DNA of 64,000 bases from Catellatospora tritici (GTDB lineage Bacteria; Actinomycetota; Actinomycetes; Mycobacteriales; Micromonosporaceae), in the NCBI RefSeq assembly GCF_019083965.1, contig NZ_JAHRCY010000016.1, forward strand, positions 1-64,000. Direction: 5' to 3'. Positions 27,415 through 36,340 of the stretch are shown piece by piece. Within the stretch, counting starts at the first letter, position 1. The number at the start of each line of letters is the position of its first letter. The translations under genes and the position numbers were made by a program. Below the pieces are notes generated by a model. The model searched no databases and was not told where the DNA came from. It saw only the letters and a list, made by a program, of their open reading frames with translations.

Positions 27415-27444
27415 CGATCTTTGGTCTCTAGCGATCTTTGGTCT
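27411..27444. repeat. Tandem 17-base repeat CTAGCGATCTTTGGTCT x2
   Basis: Two exact head-to-tail copies (27411-27427, 27428-27444) followed by a partial third start (CTAG). It joins the end of the 2Fe-2S gene to the truncated IS110 element, so it may be part of an IS end or a scar of repeated insertion. Confidence 0.85.
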
Positions 27445-27474
27445 CTAGGTTCTTCAAGATTGTGTCAAGTTTCG

Positions 27475-28347
27475 CGCTCCGACCTGGCCAAAGCGGTGAC
27501 GGTGCTGGCCAGGGCTCAGCAAGACGCTGTGTGGGACCGCACCCAGGCCCACAACAGACTCAGGTCCCTGCTACGGGAGTTCTTCCCGGGATTCCTGCAG
27601 GCTTTTGGCGACACCCGGGGCGGGATCATGCGCGGCGAAGCCCGAGCCGTCCTGGCCGCGGCACCGACACCGGCTGCGGCTCAGTCCCTTACCGCCGCGC
27701 AGACAGCCGGCCTGCTGCGCCAAGGGGGCCGCCGGCGCGGCGCCGATGCCACGGCCGTGCGCCTTAACGCCGTCTTCCAGCAGGACCGCCTGCGTCAGCC
27801 GGTACTGGTCGAACAAGCCATGGGCGTGCAGGCGCTGGCGCTACTACGCGCCGCCCTGGACACCGCATGCCATAACGTCGATACCCTCGCGGAAGCCACA
27901 GAGCAGGCCTTCAACGACCACCCCGACGCCGAGATCATCTCCAGCTTCGCCGGACTCGGCCCCCTCACCGGAGCCCGGGTCCTCGCCGAGATCGGCGACG
28001 ACCGAACCCGATTCGCCGACGCAAGGTCCATCAAAGCCTTCGCCGGCTCCGCCCCCGTCACCCGAGCCAGTGGCAAAAGCCTTCTCGTCATGCACCGCCG
28101 CATCAAGAACCAGCGCCTCGCCACCACCGGTCACCACTGGGCGTTCTCCGCCCTGACCGCCTCCCCCGGAGCCCGCACCCACTACGACCGCCGACGCGCC
28201 ACCGGAGAAGCCCACACCGCCGCACTACGCAACCTGTTCAACAGACTCCTCGGCTGCCTGCACCACTGCCTCCAAACAGGCCAAACCTTCAACGAGAAAC
28301 GGGCATTCACACCACGGCCACCGTCAAACACCCCGACCAGAGCTTGA
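27475..28347 (+). pseudogene. IS110-family transposase lacking the N-terminal catalytic domain
   Basis: About 290 C-terminal residues of an IS110-type enzyme. Present: the coiled linker (RTQAHNRLRSLLREFFPGFL) and the C-terminal Transposase_20 domain (SSFAGLGPLTGARVLAEIGD, then IKAFAGSAPVTRASGKS), which holds the nucleophilic Ser. Absent: the N-terminal RuvC-like DEDD domain that should precede it by about 100 residues. Upstream bases are the tandem repeat and the 2Fe-2S gene, so the 5' part was lost. It cannot transpose by itself. Confidence 0.85.
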
Positions 28348-28349
28348 CA

Positions 28350-28571
28350 TCAAAACGCGTGAGATGTCTTGTCGGCGATGGCATGGTCAGGCCGCACGCG
28401 TGGGCGACCGGGTCCGATGCGCGGTACGCGGATGGCGGCCATCAGCTGCTCGAAGGCGGTGAAGTCGCTGACCTGTCCGCCGCTGAGCACGAACGCCAAC
28501 GTTCGGCCGCGTCCGTCGCACGCGAGGTGGACGTGCTGCCCGCCTTCACCGAGTTCTCCCGACGCATCCGC
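28350..28571 (-). pseudogene. IS5-type transposase fragment
   Basis: The minus strand reads GGQHVHLACDGRGRTLAFVL then GGQVSDFTAFEQLMAAIRVP and RPRVRPDHAIADKTS. This is the segment of IS5-group transposases around the first catalytic Asp and up to the second. Both ends of the gene are missing, and it is bordered by the IS110 fragment and the DM13 gene. It could be the counterpart of the IS5-like end at 1-108. Confidence 0.75.
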
Positions 28572-28624
28572 GCCGAACCGGTCCGGGGGGCTCGCCCTGA
28601 CCGGCCCTGGGCCTGGCGCGCGGG

Positions 28625-29170
28625 TTACGCCTGCAGGGGCGCGGCGGCGAAGGAGACCTTGAAGCGCTTGCACCAGATGGTGACGCTGCGCATCTGAGTC
28701 GGGTCGACGCTGCCGGGCACGTCGTAGACCTGGGTGCCGTGGGTGCCCTTGAGCCGGCCGAGCTCCACGTACTTCCCGTCGTCGAAGACGTGCCAGCCGT
28801 CGCGGCCGGGCAGCACTGGCTGATCGGTGAGCCACACCCGCAGGTCCGGCCCGTCCGATGTGGCCAGATCACGCAAGATGACCTGGTAACGGCCGTCGGG
28901 CAGGCGCACCAGCTGGGCTGTTCCCGAACTCTCGTGCTCGTGGGTCACCAGGGCGCCCTCGGCGACGAGCATGGCGACCGGCGAGGCCGGCGGCGCACCC
29001 GGTGTCAGCGCCGGGGCCGCGGTCGGAGCGGCCACCACCGGGACGGCGTCGTTGACCGTCTTGGAGGTGAGCAGCTTCCACGGCTGGAACCAGTACATGC
29101 CGAACGCCAGGCCCACGGCCAGCACCGCGGCCACCGCCCAGAACGCGGGCTTGCCGAACAACCTCCTCAT
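28625..29170 (-). CDS. Membrane-anchored DM13-domain protein
   Basis: A 181-residue protein from the ATG at 29170 (MRRLFGKP), with an N-terminal anchor (AFWAVAAVLAVGLAFGMYWF), an Ala/Pro/Thr linker, then a DM13 domain (about residues 75-175): HEHESSGTAQLVRLPDGRYQ, LATSDGPDLRVWLTDQP, YVELGRLKGTHGTQVYDVP and VTIWCKRFKVSFAAAPL. The single Cys in the 'IWCKRF' strand is the conserved one thought to take part in redox chemistry in DM13 proteins. It is predicted to face outside. It stands alone between IS debris and a gene-poor region. Confidence 0.9.
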   Translation of the reverse strand: MRRLFGKPAFWAVAAVLAVGLAFGMYWFQPWKLLTSKTVNDAVPVVAAPTAAPALTPGAPPASPVAMLVAEGALVTHEHESSGTAQLVRLPDGRYQVILRDLATSDGPDLRVWLTDQPVLPGRDGWHVFDDGKYVELGRLKGTHGTQVYDVPGSVDPTQMRSVTIWCKRFKVSFAAAPLQA

Positions 29171-30350
29171 GCCCGCGACGCTAGACCACCGGGCCGGGCC
29201 ATGGCGGGCACGTTCGCAGATCGTAAGGAATCGCCGCCGCCGGACCGCCCCCGCGTCGCGCAACTCGTACTGCTCGCCCACGTCCTCGCCGCCGACAACG
29301 ACAGCGCCCTGTGCGCCTGCCACCGCATCAGCGGTCCGGACACCGACGCAACCTGATCCTCTGCGCGGTGCTTGAGGCACGCGCGGTGGTCGAGGCGGGC
29401 TTCCTGCCTGCCTAGTGGCGCCTCGGACGTTGGTGTGTGCCAGACCGCACGCTGGCTGCGGCGCCCGCCCGAGACGGGCCGTCCGTGCCGACCTGGGCGG
29501 GAGCCGTATACGGACCGACCGGCGTGGCACAGGTGCACGAACCGTCGGACGGATGCTGAATATGCCGCTTGAACTGCGGAAACGTGTCGCCGGCCTAGAC
29601 CGAGGTTCCTAGGATGCTTAGGCGTTGTGGTCCAGGCCTCTGGTGAGACAGCTCGTACTCCATGGCTGTCAACACCTCGGGAACCCGTGCTGTGCACAGG
29701 ACCGCCGGCCGAGGTCGAGTACACCGCTCGTGGACACCTTGACCCACGCCCCAGGGCGGCGAAGACGCCGCGAGCGAGTCCGACGGCGGCATAGCCGACC
29801 ACGCGACGGTCTGCACGACCGGGCCGCAACGATCCGGCCGGGCACGACCGCGTACGGGAACCGGACGCCGGTCACCCGGCGGTAGTGGTCCAGCCGACAT
29901 CGGGCGCCTGGTCACGCGACTGATGACGCCCGCTCACTACTGGTTGCAAGCAGTCACCGCCAGGGTGTCGGTGTACAGGTCAACGTGCACAGGCCCGTAC
30001 GCCGCAACGTGCGCAAGACCGAGGGGCCGGCCATAAGAGCCGGCACGGAGAGATCCGCTGACCTCCGCCAAGCACTGTCTCGGTTGGCCGCGCGTGGGCT
30101 ACGGAGAGTTACCGAGGCCCGGGGAAGGTTACCGCCTATGGATTGTCGAGTTCGATCTCAGCGGCATGAGAGCGCATGGCTACCTGCTGTTCGAGATCAT
30201 GTGGAATGCGCAGTTGGCGGCTCGAGAGTAAGGCTGATCTTGGCTGGGTTGACGTTGGCCGGATTTGTCGTATCCAGGCCATGTTGTTCGTAGCTCGGGT
30301 GAAAGGATGCCCACCGAGGGCGCTGTCACGACCACAGGAGGGGCCGACCG
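29171..30350. other. Gene-poor stretch
   Basis: About 1.2 kb with only short, unconvincing open frames on either strand. It contains one copy of a ~75-base dispersed repeat (29741-29814). It may be decayed coding DNA. A good ribosome site (AGGAGG, about 30337-30342) at its right end belongs to the next gene. Confidence 0.5.
29741..29814. repeat. Dispersed ~75-base repeat, copy A
   Basis: From GACCCACGC through GGGCGGCGAAG, GAGTCCGACGGCGGCA and GACGGTCTGCA, this matches 35861-35935 in the same orientation with a few substitutions and single-base indels. The similarity ends abruptly on both sides. Confidence 0.75.
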
Positions 30351-31175
30351 ATGCCGCACCCACTGGCCAAGATTCGCCGCATGTTTGAGCTCGTCGAGCC
30401 GATTGCCACCATCACGTTCTCCGAGGTGCCGAACGAAGCGTTCCTGGCCCTCGGCATGCGCAACTACTGGGACGGATACTTCGCGGGCCGGGCCGCACCG
30501 CTGGGGCTGGCACCGGCCGAGGTGGTGCACGCGGTCTTCTACAACTTTGCCGACGGTGAGGTGGCGCGCCACATCCCGTGGGTCTGGGGGAAGACCACCC
30601 CGCAGGAGGCGATCGCCGTGCGCGAGCGGGGCAGTGCCACCGCGTTGCGGCAGATGATCGGGGAGCTCGCCGACTCCCCGGGTTTGGTGCGGGTCGCCGA
30701 GCTCGCTACCCGAGCAGCGGTCAGCGCCCCGACCGAGGGCCGAGCGCTGTACGCCGGGCTGCGGGCGCTCGTCGTGCCGCAGGAGCCGGTGGCCAAGCTC
30801 TGGCACGCAGCGACGCTGCTGCGGGAGCACCGCGGAGACGGCCACAATGCCGCCCTCGTCGCCCACGGCATCGGTGGCACCGAGGCCCACGTCCTGTTGG
30901 CTGTTTCCCTTGGAATGAGGGCGGAGGATTTCGGTCGGATCCACCACCTGCCCAAGGCGCAGCTGGCCGCAGTCGTCGACGGGCTGCGCGGCCGTGGCTT
31001 GGTGGACGCCGTCGGCGGGTTCACCGACGCCGGCCGGGAAACCAAGCAACGGATCGAGGCCCTCACCGACGAGCTGGCGGCGCCGGCCTACGACGTGCTG
31101 AGCGCGGACGAGCTCGACGAGCTGATCGCGGGGCTCGAGCCGATCGCCACCGCGTTAGAGGCGGTCGACTACTGA
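30351..31175 (+). CDS. SCO6745/SalK-like helical protein
   Basis: A 274-residue soluble protein. It matches the actinobacterial SCO6745 (SalK) family: MFELVEPIATITFSEVPNEA, LALGMRNYWDGYFAGRAAPL, VHAVFYNFADGEVARHIPWV, and a C-terminal winged-helix-like half with TDAGRETKQRIEALTDELAA. Members are helical proteins of unclear function; the C-terminal half resembles MarR-type DNA-binding domains. An AGGAGG ribosome site lies just before the ATG. Transcribed alone. The long second frame over the same bases is a shadow. Confidence 0.85.
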   Translation: MPHPLAKIRRMFELVEPIATITFSEVPNEAFLALGMRNYWDGYFAGRAAPLGLAPAEVVHAVFYNFADGEVARHIPWVWGKTTPQEAIAVRERGSATALRQMIGELADSPGLVRVAELATRAAVSAPTEGRALYAGLRALVVPQEPVAKLWHAATLLREHRGDGHNAALVAHGIGGTEAHVLLAVSLGMRAEDFGRIHHLPKAQLAAVVDGLRGRGLVDAVGGFTDAGRETKQRIEALTDELAAPAYDVLSADELDELIAGLEPIATALEAVDY

Positions 31176-31389
31176 GCTGGCGTATCAGGCAACGGCCACG
31201 TCCCAGCTCGGCACGGCGGCTTCCAAGATGCCGAGCGCTTTCCGTCGTAAGTTGGCTGCGGCCGCACTACTCGGCGGAACCTCCACACATCAGCAGAAAC
31301 GGATGTTCCTCCGGAAGGGCTAACGAGAACAGCGTCAGGGTCGCGGCGAGCCCGGACCCTGTCCCGACGGCAGGGATCCGACCATCGCA

Positions 31390-31679
31390 CCGGACAGCAG
31401 CCTTCCCGGCGCTGGCGACAGGCCAAGACCCGACTGGCCCGCGTCCACGCCCGGGTCGCGCACCTGCGCGCCGACGGCCTGCACAAACTCACCCGCCACC
31501 CTCGCCGCCACGTGCGGCACCGTGGTGGTCGAGGACCTCAACATCAAGGCCGCTTCCAGAAGATCAAGACCTGGCGTGGCCTGGCCACCCGCTACGACAA
31601 GGACCCGGAAAGCTACCAGGCCGGACTCCATCTCCGAGGCTCGATCATGTGGCTGAAACGCCTCACCTCAACCACATGA
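31390..31679 (+). pseudogene. Two fused transposase relics: IS605 TnpB piece and IS5 orfB end
   Basis: The first part (about 31415-31545) reads QAKTRLARVHARVAHLRADG then, after a frameshift, AATCGTVVVEDLNIK, the helical and catalytic-Asp region of TnpB (IS605/IS1341). From 31548 to the TGA at 31677-31679 another frame gives FQKIKTWRGLATRYDKDPES and LHLRGSIMWLKRL, the end of an IS5-type DDE transposase. Two unrelated IS fragments have been joined without any recognisable IS end between them. Confidence 0.7.
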
Positions 31680-31837
31680 TCCGAACCTCGAACAGCTCCT
31701 AAAGCGCACTCAATTGCAACGGAGGCCGCCCTGCTCCTGGACAAAATTTAGATGTTCAATGAAGATATCTTTCCATCGAGCCAGACCATTGGTTGAATAG
31801 CTTCACTCGCCCGCCACGGGAACGAGAGGGGCACGGT

Positions 31838-32977
31838 ATGTTCCATCGACGGCTCTGGTTGGTGCTGGTCAACGCTCTGGTGGTAACCACACTGCCGCTC
31901 GCTGAGACCGCCGCCTCCGCGAACGCACCTGCGGCATCGGTCCAGGCGACGGCTGCGGGCACCCACGCGCAAGGCATCGCCGACAGCGGTGAAACCACCT
32001 TCGCCAGCCCGCTGTGGCCCGGACTGAACGTGATCCGCGGGCGGGTGATCGTCCCCTACGACGTGGCGCTTCGGCCGGTCACCGACACGCGGCGGCAGAA
32101 GTTCGAGGCCTGGCTCACCAACGCCCAGAACGCGGGTGTGACCCGCAACGTCGGCCTGGCCAGGATCCCGGAACCGGAACGGCCCGGCTACGGACGCGCC
32201 CCGGACGAGACCACCTACCGCAACGCCTTCGCTGCGTTCGTCGCGGCCTACGGGCCGCGGGTCGATGCGATCGGGCCGTGGAACGAGCCGAACTTCAACC
32301 CCGGCGACGGGTCCCGGCTGCTGCTGCCAGGCGGCCAGTACTACCTCGACGACCCAGACGGCGCCTGCGACGGAGTCAACCCCCTCGTAGCCAACTGCGG
32401 CCCGCGGATGGCCGCCTACTACTACCGCTGGGCGGCCGTGGACTGCCCGAGCTGCCTGCTCGCCGCCGGCGAATTCGCCGGCACGCAGAGCTCGAACTTC
32501 ATCCAGAAGTACAAGCGCCACCTCGGCACCCACCGTCCCAGCCTGTGGAGCGTGCACAACTACGCCGACGTGATCCGCTACCAGGTCAGCGGCGAGCACA
32601 CCCCGGCAGAACTCAACAACTTCCTCGACGAGCTGTACTGCACCGGCAGCCACCACTGCGTGCCGGGAACCGACTGGTCCAGCGGCAACCTGTGGATCGG
32701 CGCCACCGGCGCCTACTACCAACTGGACTGCCGCACCCACGACGTGACCTGCGACCCCGGCACGAACGTGCACGTCCTCGGCGAGACGTCGCAGTGCCAG
32801 GCCGCCGCGTTCATCAACCGGTTCTCCAACGTCAGCGCCAAGATCACCCGAATCTACTTCTACACATTCGCCGACGGCCGCTCGGGTGACAACACCGGCA
32901 TCGTCAACGCCAACGGCACCGTCCCCCGTAAGGCCTACTACGCCGTGCGCGATCGCGCCGAGTCCTGCACCTACTAA
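31838..32977 (+). CDS. Secreted glycoside hydrolase-like (clan GH-A) protein
   Basis: A 379-residue secreted protein from the ATG at 31838 (GAGAGGGG upstream), with signal peptide MFHRRLWLVLVNALVVTTLP and cleavage probably after SANA. The mature part looks like a (beta/alpha)8 glycosidase: AIGPWNEPNFNPGD carries the Asn-Glu acid/base pair of clan GH-A at the end of strand 4, and VHVLGETSQC near the end is a candidate for the nucleophile Glu at strand 7. Several Cys pairs suggest disulfides. First of four secreted-protein genes in a row. The substrate is unknown; a plant or microbial polysaccharide is possible. Confidence 0.8.
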   Translation: MFHRRLWLVLVNALVVTTLPLAETAASANAPAASVQATAAGTHAQGIADSGETTFASPLWPGLNVIRGRVIVPYDVALRPVTDTRRQKFEAWLTNAQNAGVTRNVGLARIPEPERPGYGRAPDETTYRNAFAAFVAAYGPRVDAIGPWNEPNFNPGDGSRLLLPGGQYYLDDPDGACDGVNPLVANCGPRMAAYYYRWAAVDCPSCLLAAGEFAGTQSSNFIQKYKRHLGTHRPSLWSVHNYADVIRYQVSGEHTPAELNNFLDELYCTGSHHCVPGTDWSSGNLWIGATGAYYQLDCRTHDVTCDPGTNVHVLGETSQCQAAAFINRFSNVSAKITRIYFYTFADGRSGDNTGIVNANGTVPRKAYYAVRDRAESCTY

Positions 32978-33040
32978 CCCCCGCGAGGGACCGGCCGGCG
33001 GCGCGGCACGCCATCGCCACCCGGGCCAGAAGGAGTCATC

Positions 33041-33715
33041 ATGCGCAACCGGGCCATCAACACGGCGATCACCGCCGGAGTTGCGGCGCTGCTGATCGCG
33101 GCGACGTCGTCGGCCGCTCAGGCGGTCAACCGCTACACCATCCAGCCGAACTCACCCAAGCCCGCCGTGTGCAACAACAGCGGCACCATCCCCGCCGGCA
33201 CGTGGCTGCAGAACAAGCCGTGCGGTTACTTCGTCGGCACAGCGATGGCCGGCAGTTCATACGACGTGCACCAGACCAATTCCAGCAACTACCACTTCGG
33301 CCGCAACTACGGCAACAACAACATCTGCGGCTGGATCCCACCGGGAGCGCTCAGCGCCACACCCACCGGCACCGCGGCCGCATCCTGCAGCGACGCGACC
33401 AGGGACGCCATGAGCCACCGCCGCGCCATCGGCTACAACTTCAACGCCGCCGCGCACGCCGCGACCGACGGCAGCGCGATCACGGTCAACCCGGCCTGCG
33501 GCGCCTACTACAACTACTACACGACCAGCGCCTACAGCGACGGCAGCCTGCGCGACTACGCCGGCACCCCCGGGTCGGAGGTCCGCTACCGATTCACCAC
33601 CAACGGCTCCAACCCCGCCATCGTGGTCCGCGACTACACCATCGGCTGGGTGCTCATGGACCGCGACTGCGTCATCAACTGGCGCGGACTGACCTTTTAC
33701 AACGACAACGACTGA
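33041..33715 (+). CDS. Secreted Cys-containing protein of unknown function
   Basis: A 224-residue secreted protein with an AGAAGGAG ribosome site and a signal peptide (INTAITAGVAALLIAATSSA, cleavage near AQA). The mature protein is rich in Asn, Tyr, Gly and Ser, with spaced cysteines (AVCNNSG, KPCGYF, NICGWI, ASCSDA, PACGAYY, DRDCVINW). The motif YHFGRNYGNNNICGWIPPGA resembles cell-surface-binding SH3-like segments. I do not recognise the family. It follows the GH-A-like gene by 63 bases, so co-transcription is likely, and the products may act together outside the cell. Confidence 0.8.
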   Translation: MRNRAINTAITAGVAALLIAATSSAAQAVNRYTIQPNSPKPAVCNNSGTIPAGTWLQNKPCGYFVGTAMAGSSYDVHQTNSSNYHFGRNYGNNNICGWIPPGALSATPTGTAAASCSDATRDAMSHRRAIGYNFNAAAHAATDGSAITVNPACGAYYNYYTTSAYSDGSLRDYAGTPGSEVRYRFTTNGSNPAIVVRDYTIGWVLMDRDCVINWRGLTFYNDND

Positions 33716-33911
33716 TTCCCGACGTCACCCGCGGCACGAGGAGAGTCCGGCCAGCGGCCCTGGGCGACGACCCCCGGAGTGCGGTATCCGCACTACTCGA
33801 CCAACTGGAGAAGTCGTAGCGATGCACCCCCAACCTCTCATAAACAAGATCTCGCACCTGGCCAGCTGGGTCGTCCAGCTTCATGACCGTCGCCGACCCG
33901 GGAGGTAGATC

Positions 33912-34757
33912 ATGGCTCGACTCATACCAAGAACCGCATTCAGCGGCAGTCTCGCGTTGCTGGCCGCCATCGCGCTGTCTACTGCCTGGGCGATGGCGGC
34001 GACTCATCCCGCCGCCGCGGTCAGCGTCGGCCCACCTCAGCAGGCAGATACCTACGACTCGTCGATGTTCGCTGTCAACATCGACCCGAGCAATGAGGCC
34101 GCCTGGCAGCAGTCGCAGCCGGGACGACTCGCCAGCGAAGGGTTCCAGGGCGTCCGGTTCGTTTCGCGCCAGTGGATCCAGCCGCGAATCGACGCGCTGA
34201 AGGCTGCCGGCCTCAGCGTCATGGCGATCATCACCGGCGAATCGGGCGGCTACGTGCCGTGGAACGCCGACTTCATCCAGATCGGCAACGAGCCGGACCT
34301 GCCCGACACCTACCTGTCCCCGTCCGCGTACGCCGACATGTGGGTCCTCTACCGCAACACGTATCCCCAGTTCGCCGGCCGTTTCGTCATGGCCGGTCTG
34401 GCGTCTGGCGGACAGAACGCCGTCAACTACGCCACCGCCGTGTTCGCCGCGATCGGTGCTCGCGCACCCTTGCCCGACATCATCGCCATCCACCCGTACG
34501 CGAAGAACACATCGCAGGCGGCGGGCGACTTCGACATGATGTGGAACAACTTCGGCCGCCCGGTAATCGCCACCGAGTGGCACAACGAGGACGACACCTG
34601 GAACTTCCAATGCATGCTCGCCGGCCGGTCAAGCGTCTGGAACTCCGTCTTCGCCTACACCGACGCGATGGTCGACGGCTTCGGGCTACGCGACGGAGCA
34701 GGCAACCCAAAGCCCTTCTACTACTCGCTGCTGTCCGCGCCAGCCACCTGCCGATGA
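33912..34757 (+). CDS. Secreted GH-A-like glycosidase domain protein
   Basis: A 281-residue secreted protein: signal peptide (TAFSGSLALLAAIALSTAWA, cleavage near HPAAA), then a compact barrel domain. ADFIQIGNEPDLPDTYLSP holds the Asn-Glu pair expected of the clan GH-A acid/base, IIAIHPYAKN is the usual His strand, and GRPVIATEWHNEDD has the second Glu, the probable nucleophile. At ~245 residues the mature domain is short for the clan, with loops reduced. Third of four secreted genes; upstream spacing is 196 bases. A family name such as GH39 or GH5 cannot be given from motifs alone. Confidence 0.8.
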   Translation: MARLIPRTAFSGSLALLAAIALSTAWAMAATHPAAAVSVGPPQQADTYDSSMFAVNIDPSNEAAWQQSQPGRLASEGFQGVRFVSRQWIQPRIDALKAAGLSVMAIITGESGGYVPWNADFIQIGNEPDLPDTYLSPSAYADMWVLYRNTYPQFAGRFVMAGLASGGQNAVNYATAVFAAIGARAPLPDIIAIHPYAKNTSQAAGDFDMMWNNFGRPVIATEWHNEDDTWNFQCMLAGRSSVWNSVFAYTDAMVDGFGLRDGAGNPKPFYYSLLSAPATCR

Positions 34758-34882
34758 TCTGAGGCGCTCAGCGACGCACATCGCCGGTTCGACCGACTCG
34801 CAGGCGGTGCCCACCGCGGAGACGACGACGCGTCAGTCTGCCCTCACCAGCGCTACCGGACGGCCTTACCGCATGGAGAGGA

Positions 34883-35683
34883 ATGACGATGGTACATCCA
34901 TCGCGACGAGCCATATTCCGCCTGGCAACGATGGTGATGGCGGCGCTGGCGCCGCTGCTCGTGGCGCCCGCGCCCGGTCATGCCTGGAGCTACGGGTTCA
35001 ACCGGGTACGAAGCGCCGCCGAGGACGCGTCAGCTTCGACCGGATACGGGCCGGGTTGGGTCAGCCTCAGCTACAAGAGCAACGGACCGATCGTCGGGTA
35101 CCTGTTCGCGAAGGACTTCCAGTTCTCCGACGGAACGGTCAAATCCGCGTTCGACCACATGGACATCCGCGGCACGAAAGACTACGACGGCGGACACCCC
35201 ACGATCACCCGCTGGCCGTGGGGCTACGCCAACGGCTCCTTCGGCGGCTGCGCATACGGCTATGGCACCTCGAAATTCGCCATCGTCAGGTCAAGTTTCT
35301 CCTCGTCGAGCTGCGCCGGCGGTCCCAGCGTCGGCCCGGACGGAACCTGGTGGCACAGCGAGACCGTCTTCTGCACCGCCAACTCGACCGACTACCGGTG
35401 CAGCCCGGCCGGCGTGTGGAGCGAAGGCAAGCCCGCCGCCAACACCGGGCCCAAACCCGTCACCTCGAACGGCTGTTACGCCTACGGCAACATCGGCGCC
35501 GGCGGGGCCTACGGCAGCGGGACACCCGCCCCGACCCATCTGCTCGGCTACGTGCCCGCCGGACAGTCGATGGGCCTGCGGTACGTCACCCGCAACCGCC
35601 AATGGGTGATGGCCATGTGGAACGGCGGCGCACTCGCCGCCGGCATCCGGTGGGCGTTCTTCCCACGCACCTGCCTCTCCTGA
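34883..35683 (+). CDS. Secreted protein of unknown function
   Basis: A 266-residue secreted protein with GGAATG spacing before ATG 34883 (a second ATG two codons later is possible). Signal peptide LATMVMAALAPLLVAPAPGHA. The mature part is rich in Gly, Ser, Tyr and Trp, with cysteines at FGGCAYG, SSSCAGG, VFCTAN, YRCSPA, NGCYAYG and RTCLS, suggesting three disulfides. GWVSLSYKSNGPIVGYLFAK and VKSAFDHMDIRG suggest a beta-rich fold. Composition and size resemble the protein at 33041-33715, but no clear alignment was found. Last of the four secreted genes. Family unknown. Confidence 0.8.
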   Translation: MTMVHPSRRAIFRLATMVMAALAPLLVAPAPGHAWSYGFNRVRSAAEDASASTGYGPGWVSLSYKSNGPIVGYLFAKDFQFSDGTVKSAFDHMDIRGTKDYDGGHPTITRWPWGYANGSFGGCAYGYGTSKFAIVRSSFSSSSCAGGPSVGPDGTWWHSETVFCTANSTDYRCSPAGVWSEGKPAANTGPKPVTSNGCYAYGNIGAGGAYGSGTPAPTHLLGYVPAGQSMGLRYVTRNRQWVMAMWNGGALAAGIRWAFFPRTCLS

Positions 35684-35860
35684 CCTACGACCCCCGCTAA
35701 TCCGCAGCATGAACGGCAGCAGCAACTCGCCTTGACGATGTCCAGCTTGGTCGGCATGGATGCCCGCCCACGGCTTCGGGTCGTGCCCGGTCCATGCCGG
35801 TCAAGTGTCTCCCGGCTACGTGCAGCCGTAGGGTTGTTGGCCGTCACCGAAGGTGACGAG

Positions 35861-35935
35861 GACCCACGCTGCAGGGCGGCGAAGGCGCCGCGACGAGTCC
35901 GACGGCGGCAAGGCCGACCACGGCGACGGTCTGCA
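35861..35935. repeat. Dispersed ~75-base repeat, copy B
   Basis: This matches 29741-29814: GACCCACGC, GGGCGGCGAAG, GAGTCCGACGGCGGCA and GACGGTCTGCA occur in the same order and spacing, with small differences. It lies on the 3' side of the Nramp relic when read on the minus strand, so it could derive from that gene. Confidence 0.75.
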
Positions 35936-36009
35936 GAACGGCGCCTCGCGCCTGTCAGTCGCCGCTATGCCGCTTGTCGAGGCATTCAGGCGGGATCGGA
36001 ACGGCTCGC

Positions 36010-36190
36010 CCCGACCGTTGCCAGCATGCTGGCGGCTCGAACCGCACCCGCCACAGCATCAGCCACACCGCCAGCGCCGCCAGGGGTACCCATCACAGGT
36101 AGCCGACGCTGGTGGCCAGCTCGATCGCCAGCGCCACACCCCCGATCTCCGCGGTGAGGGTCAGCATGTTGACCAGGTACGACCCGGCGC
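36010..36190 (-). pseudogene. Nramp-family metal transporter relic
   Basis: On the minus strand one frame reads YLVNMLTLTAEIGGVALAIE then LATSVGYL, an in-frame TGA, and WVPLAALAVWLMLWRVRFE. This matches the middle membrane helices of Nramp (Mn/Fe) transporters, whose conserved 'TLTAEIGGVALAL' helix is distinctive. Only about 50 of ~420 residues survive, with a stop inside a membrane helix. Sequences on both sides do not continue the family clearly. Confidence 0.7.
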
Positions 36191-36340
36191 TCGATGGGTA
36201 TGTGCAGGCGAGCCTGCGGCGCGATGGCGGGAGTCATTTGGACCGACGTCTGCTTCCTGTGGCAGCGGCCTCAACGCCGAGGTCGTTGCCGTCTGCGGGC
36301 GGCCTGGCGCACTGGTCGCACATCTGGCGGAGGAGCCATC

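Larger units (their letters stand above)
35684..36340. other. Gene-poor stretch with repeat copy B and a transporter relic
   Basis: No intact gene. It contains the second copy of the ~75-base repeat and a minus-strand Nramp-like fragment (both listed separately). The end of the region (AGGAG at about 36330-36334) is the ribosome site of the DUF397 gene. Confidence 0.5.
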
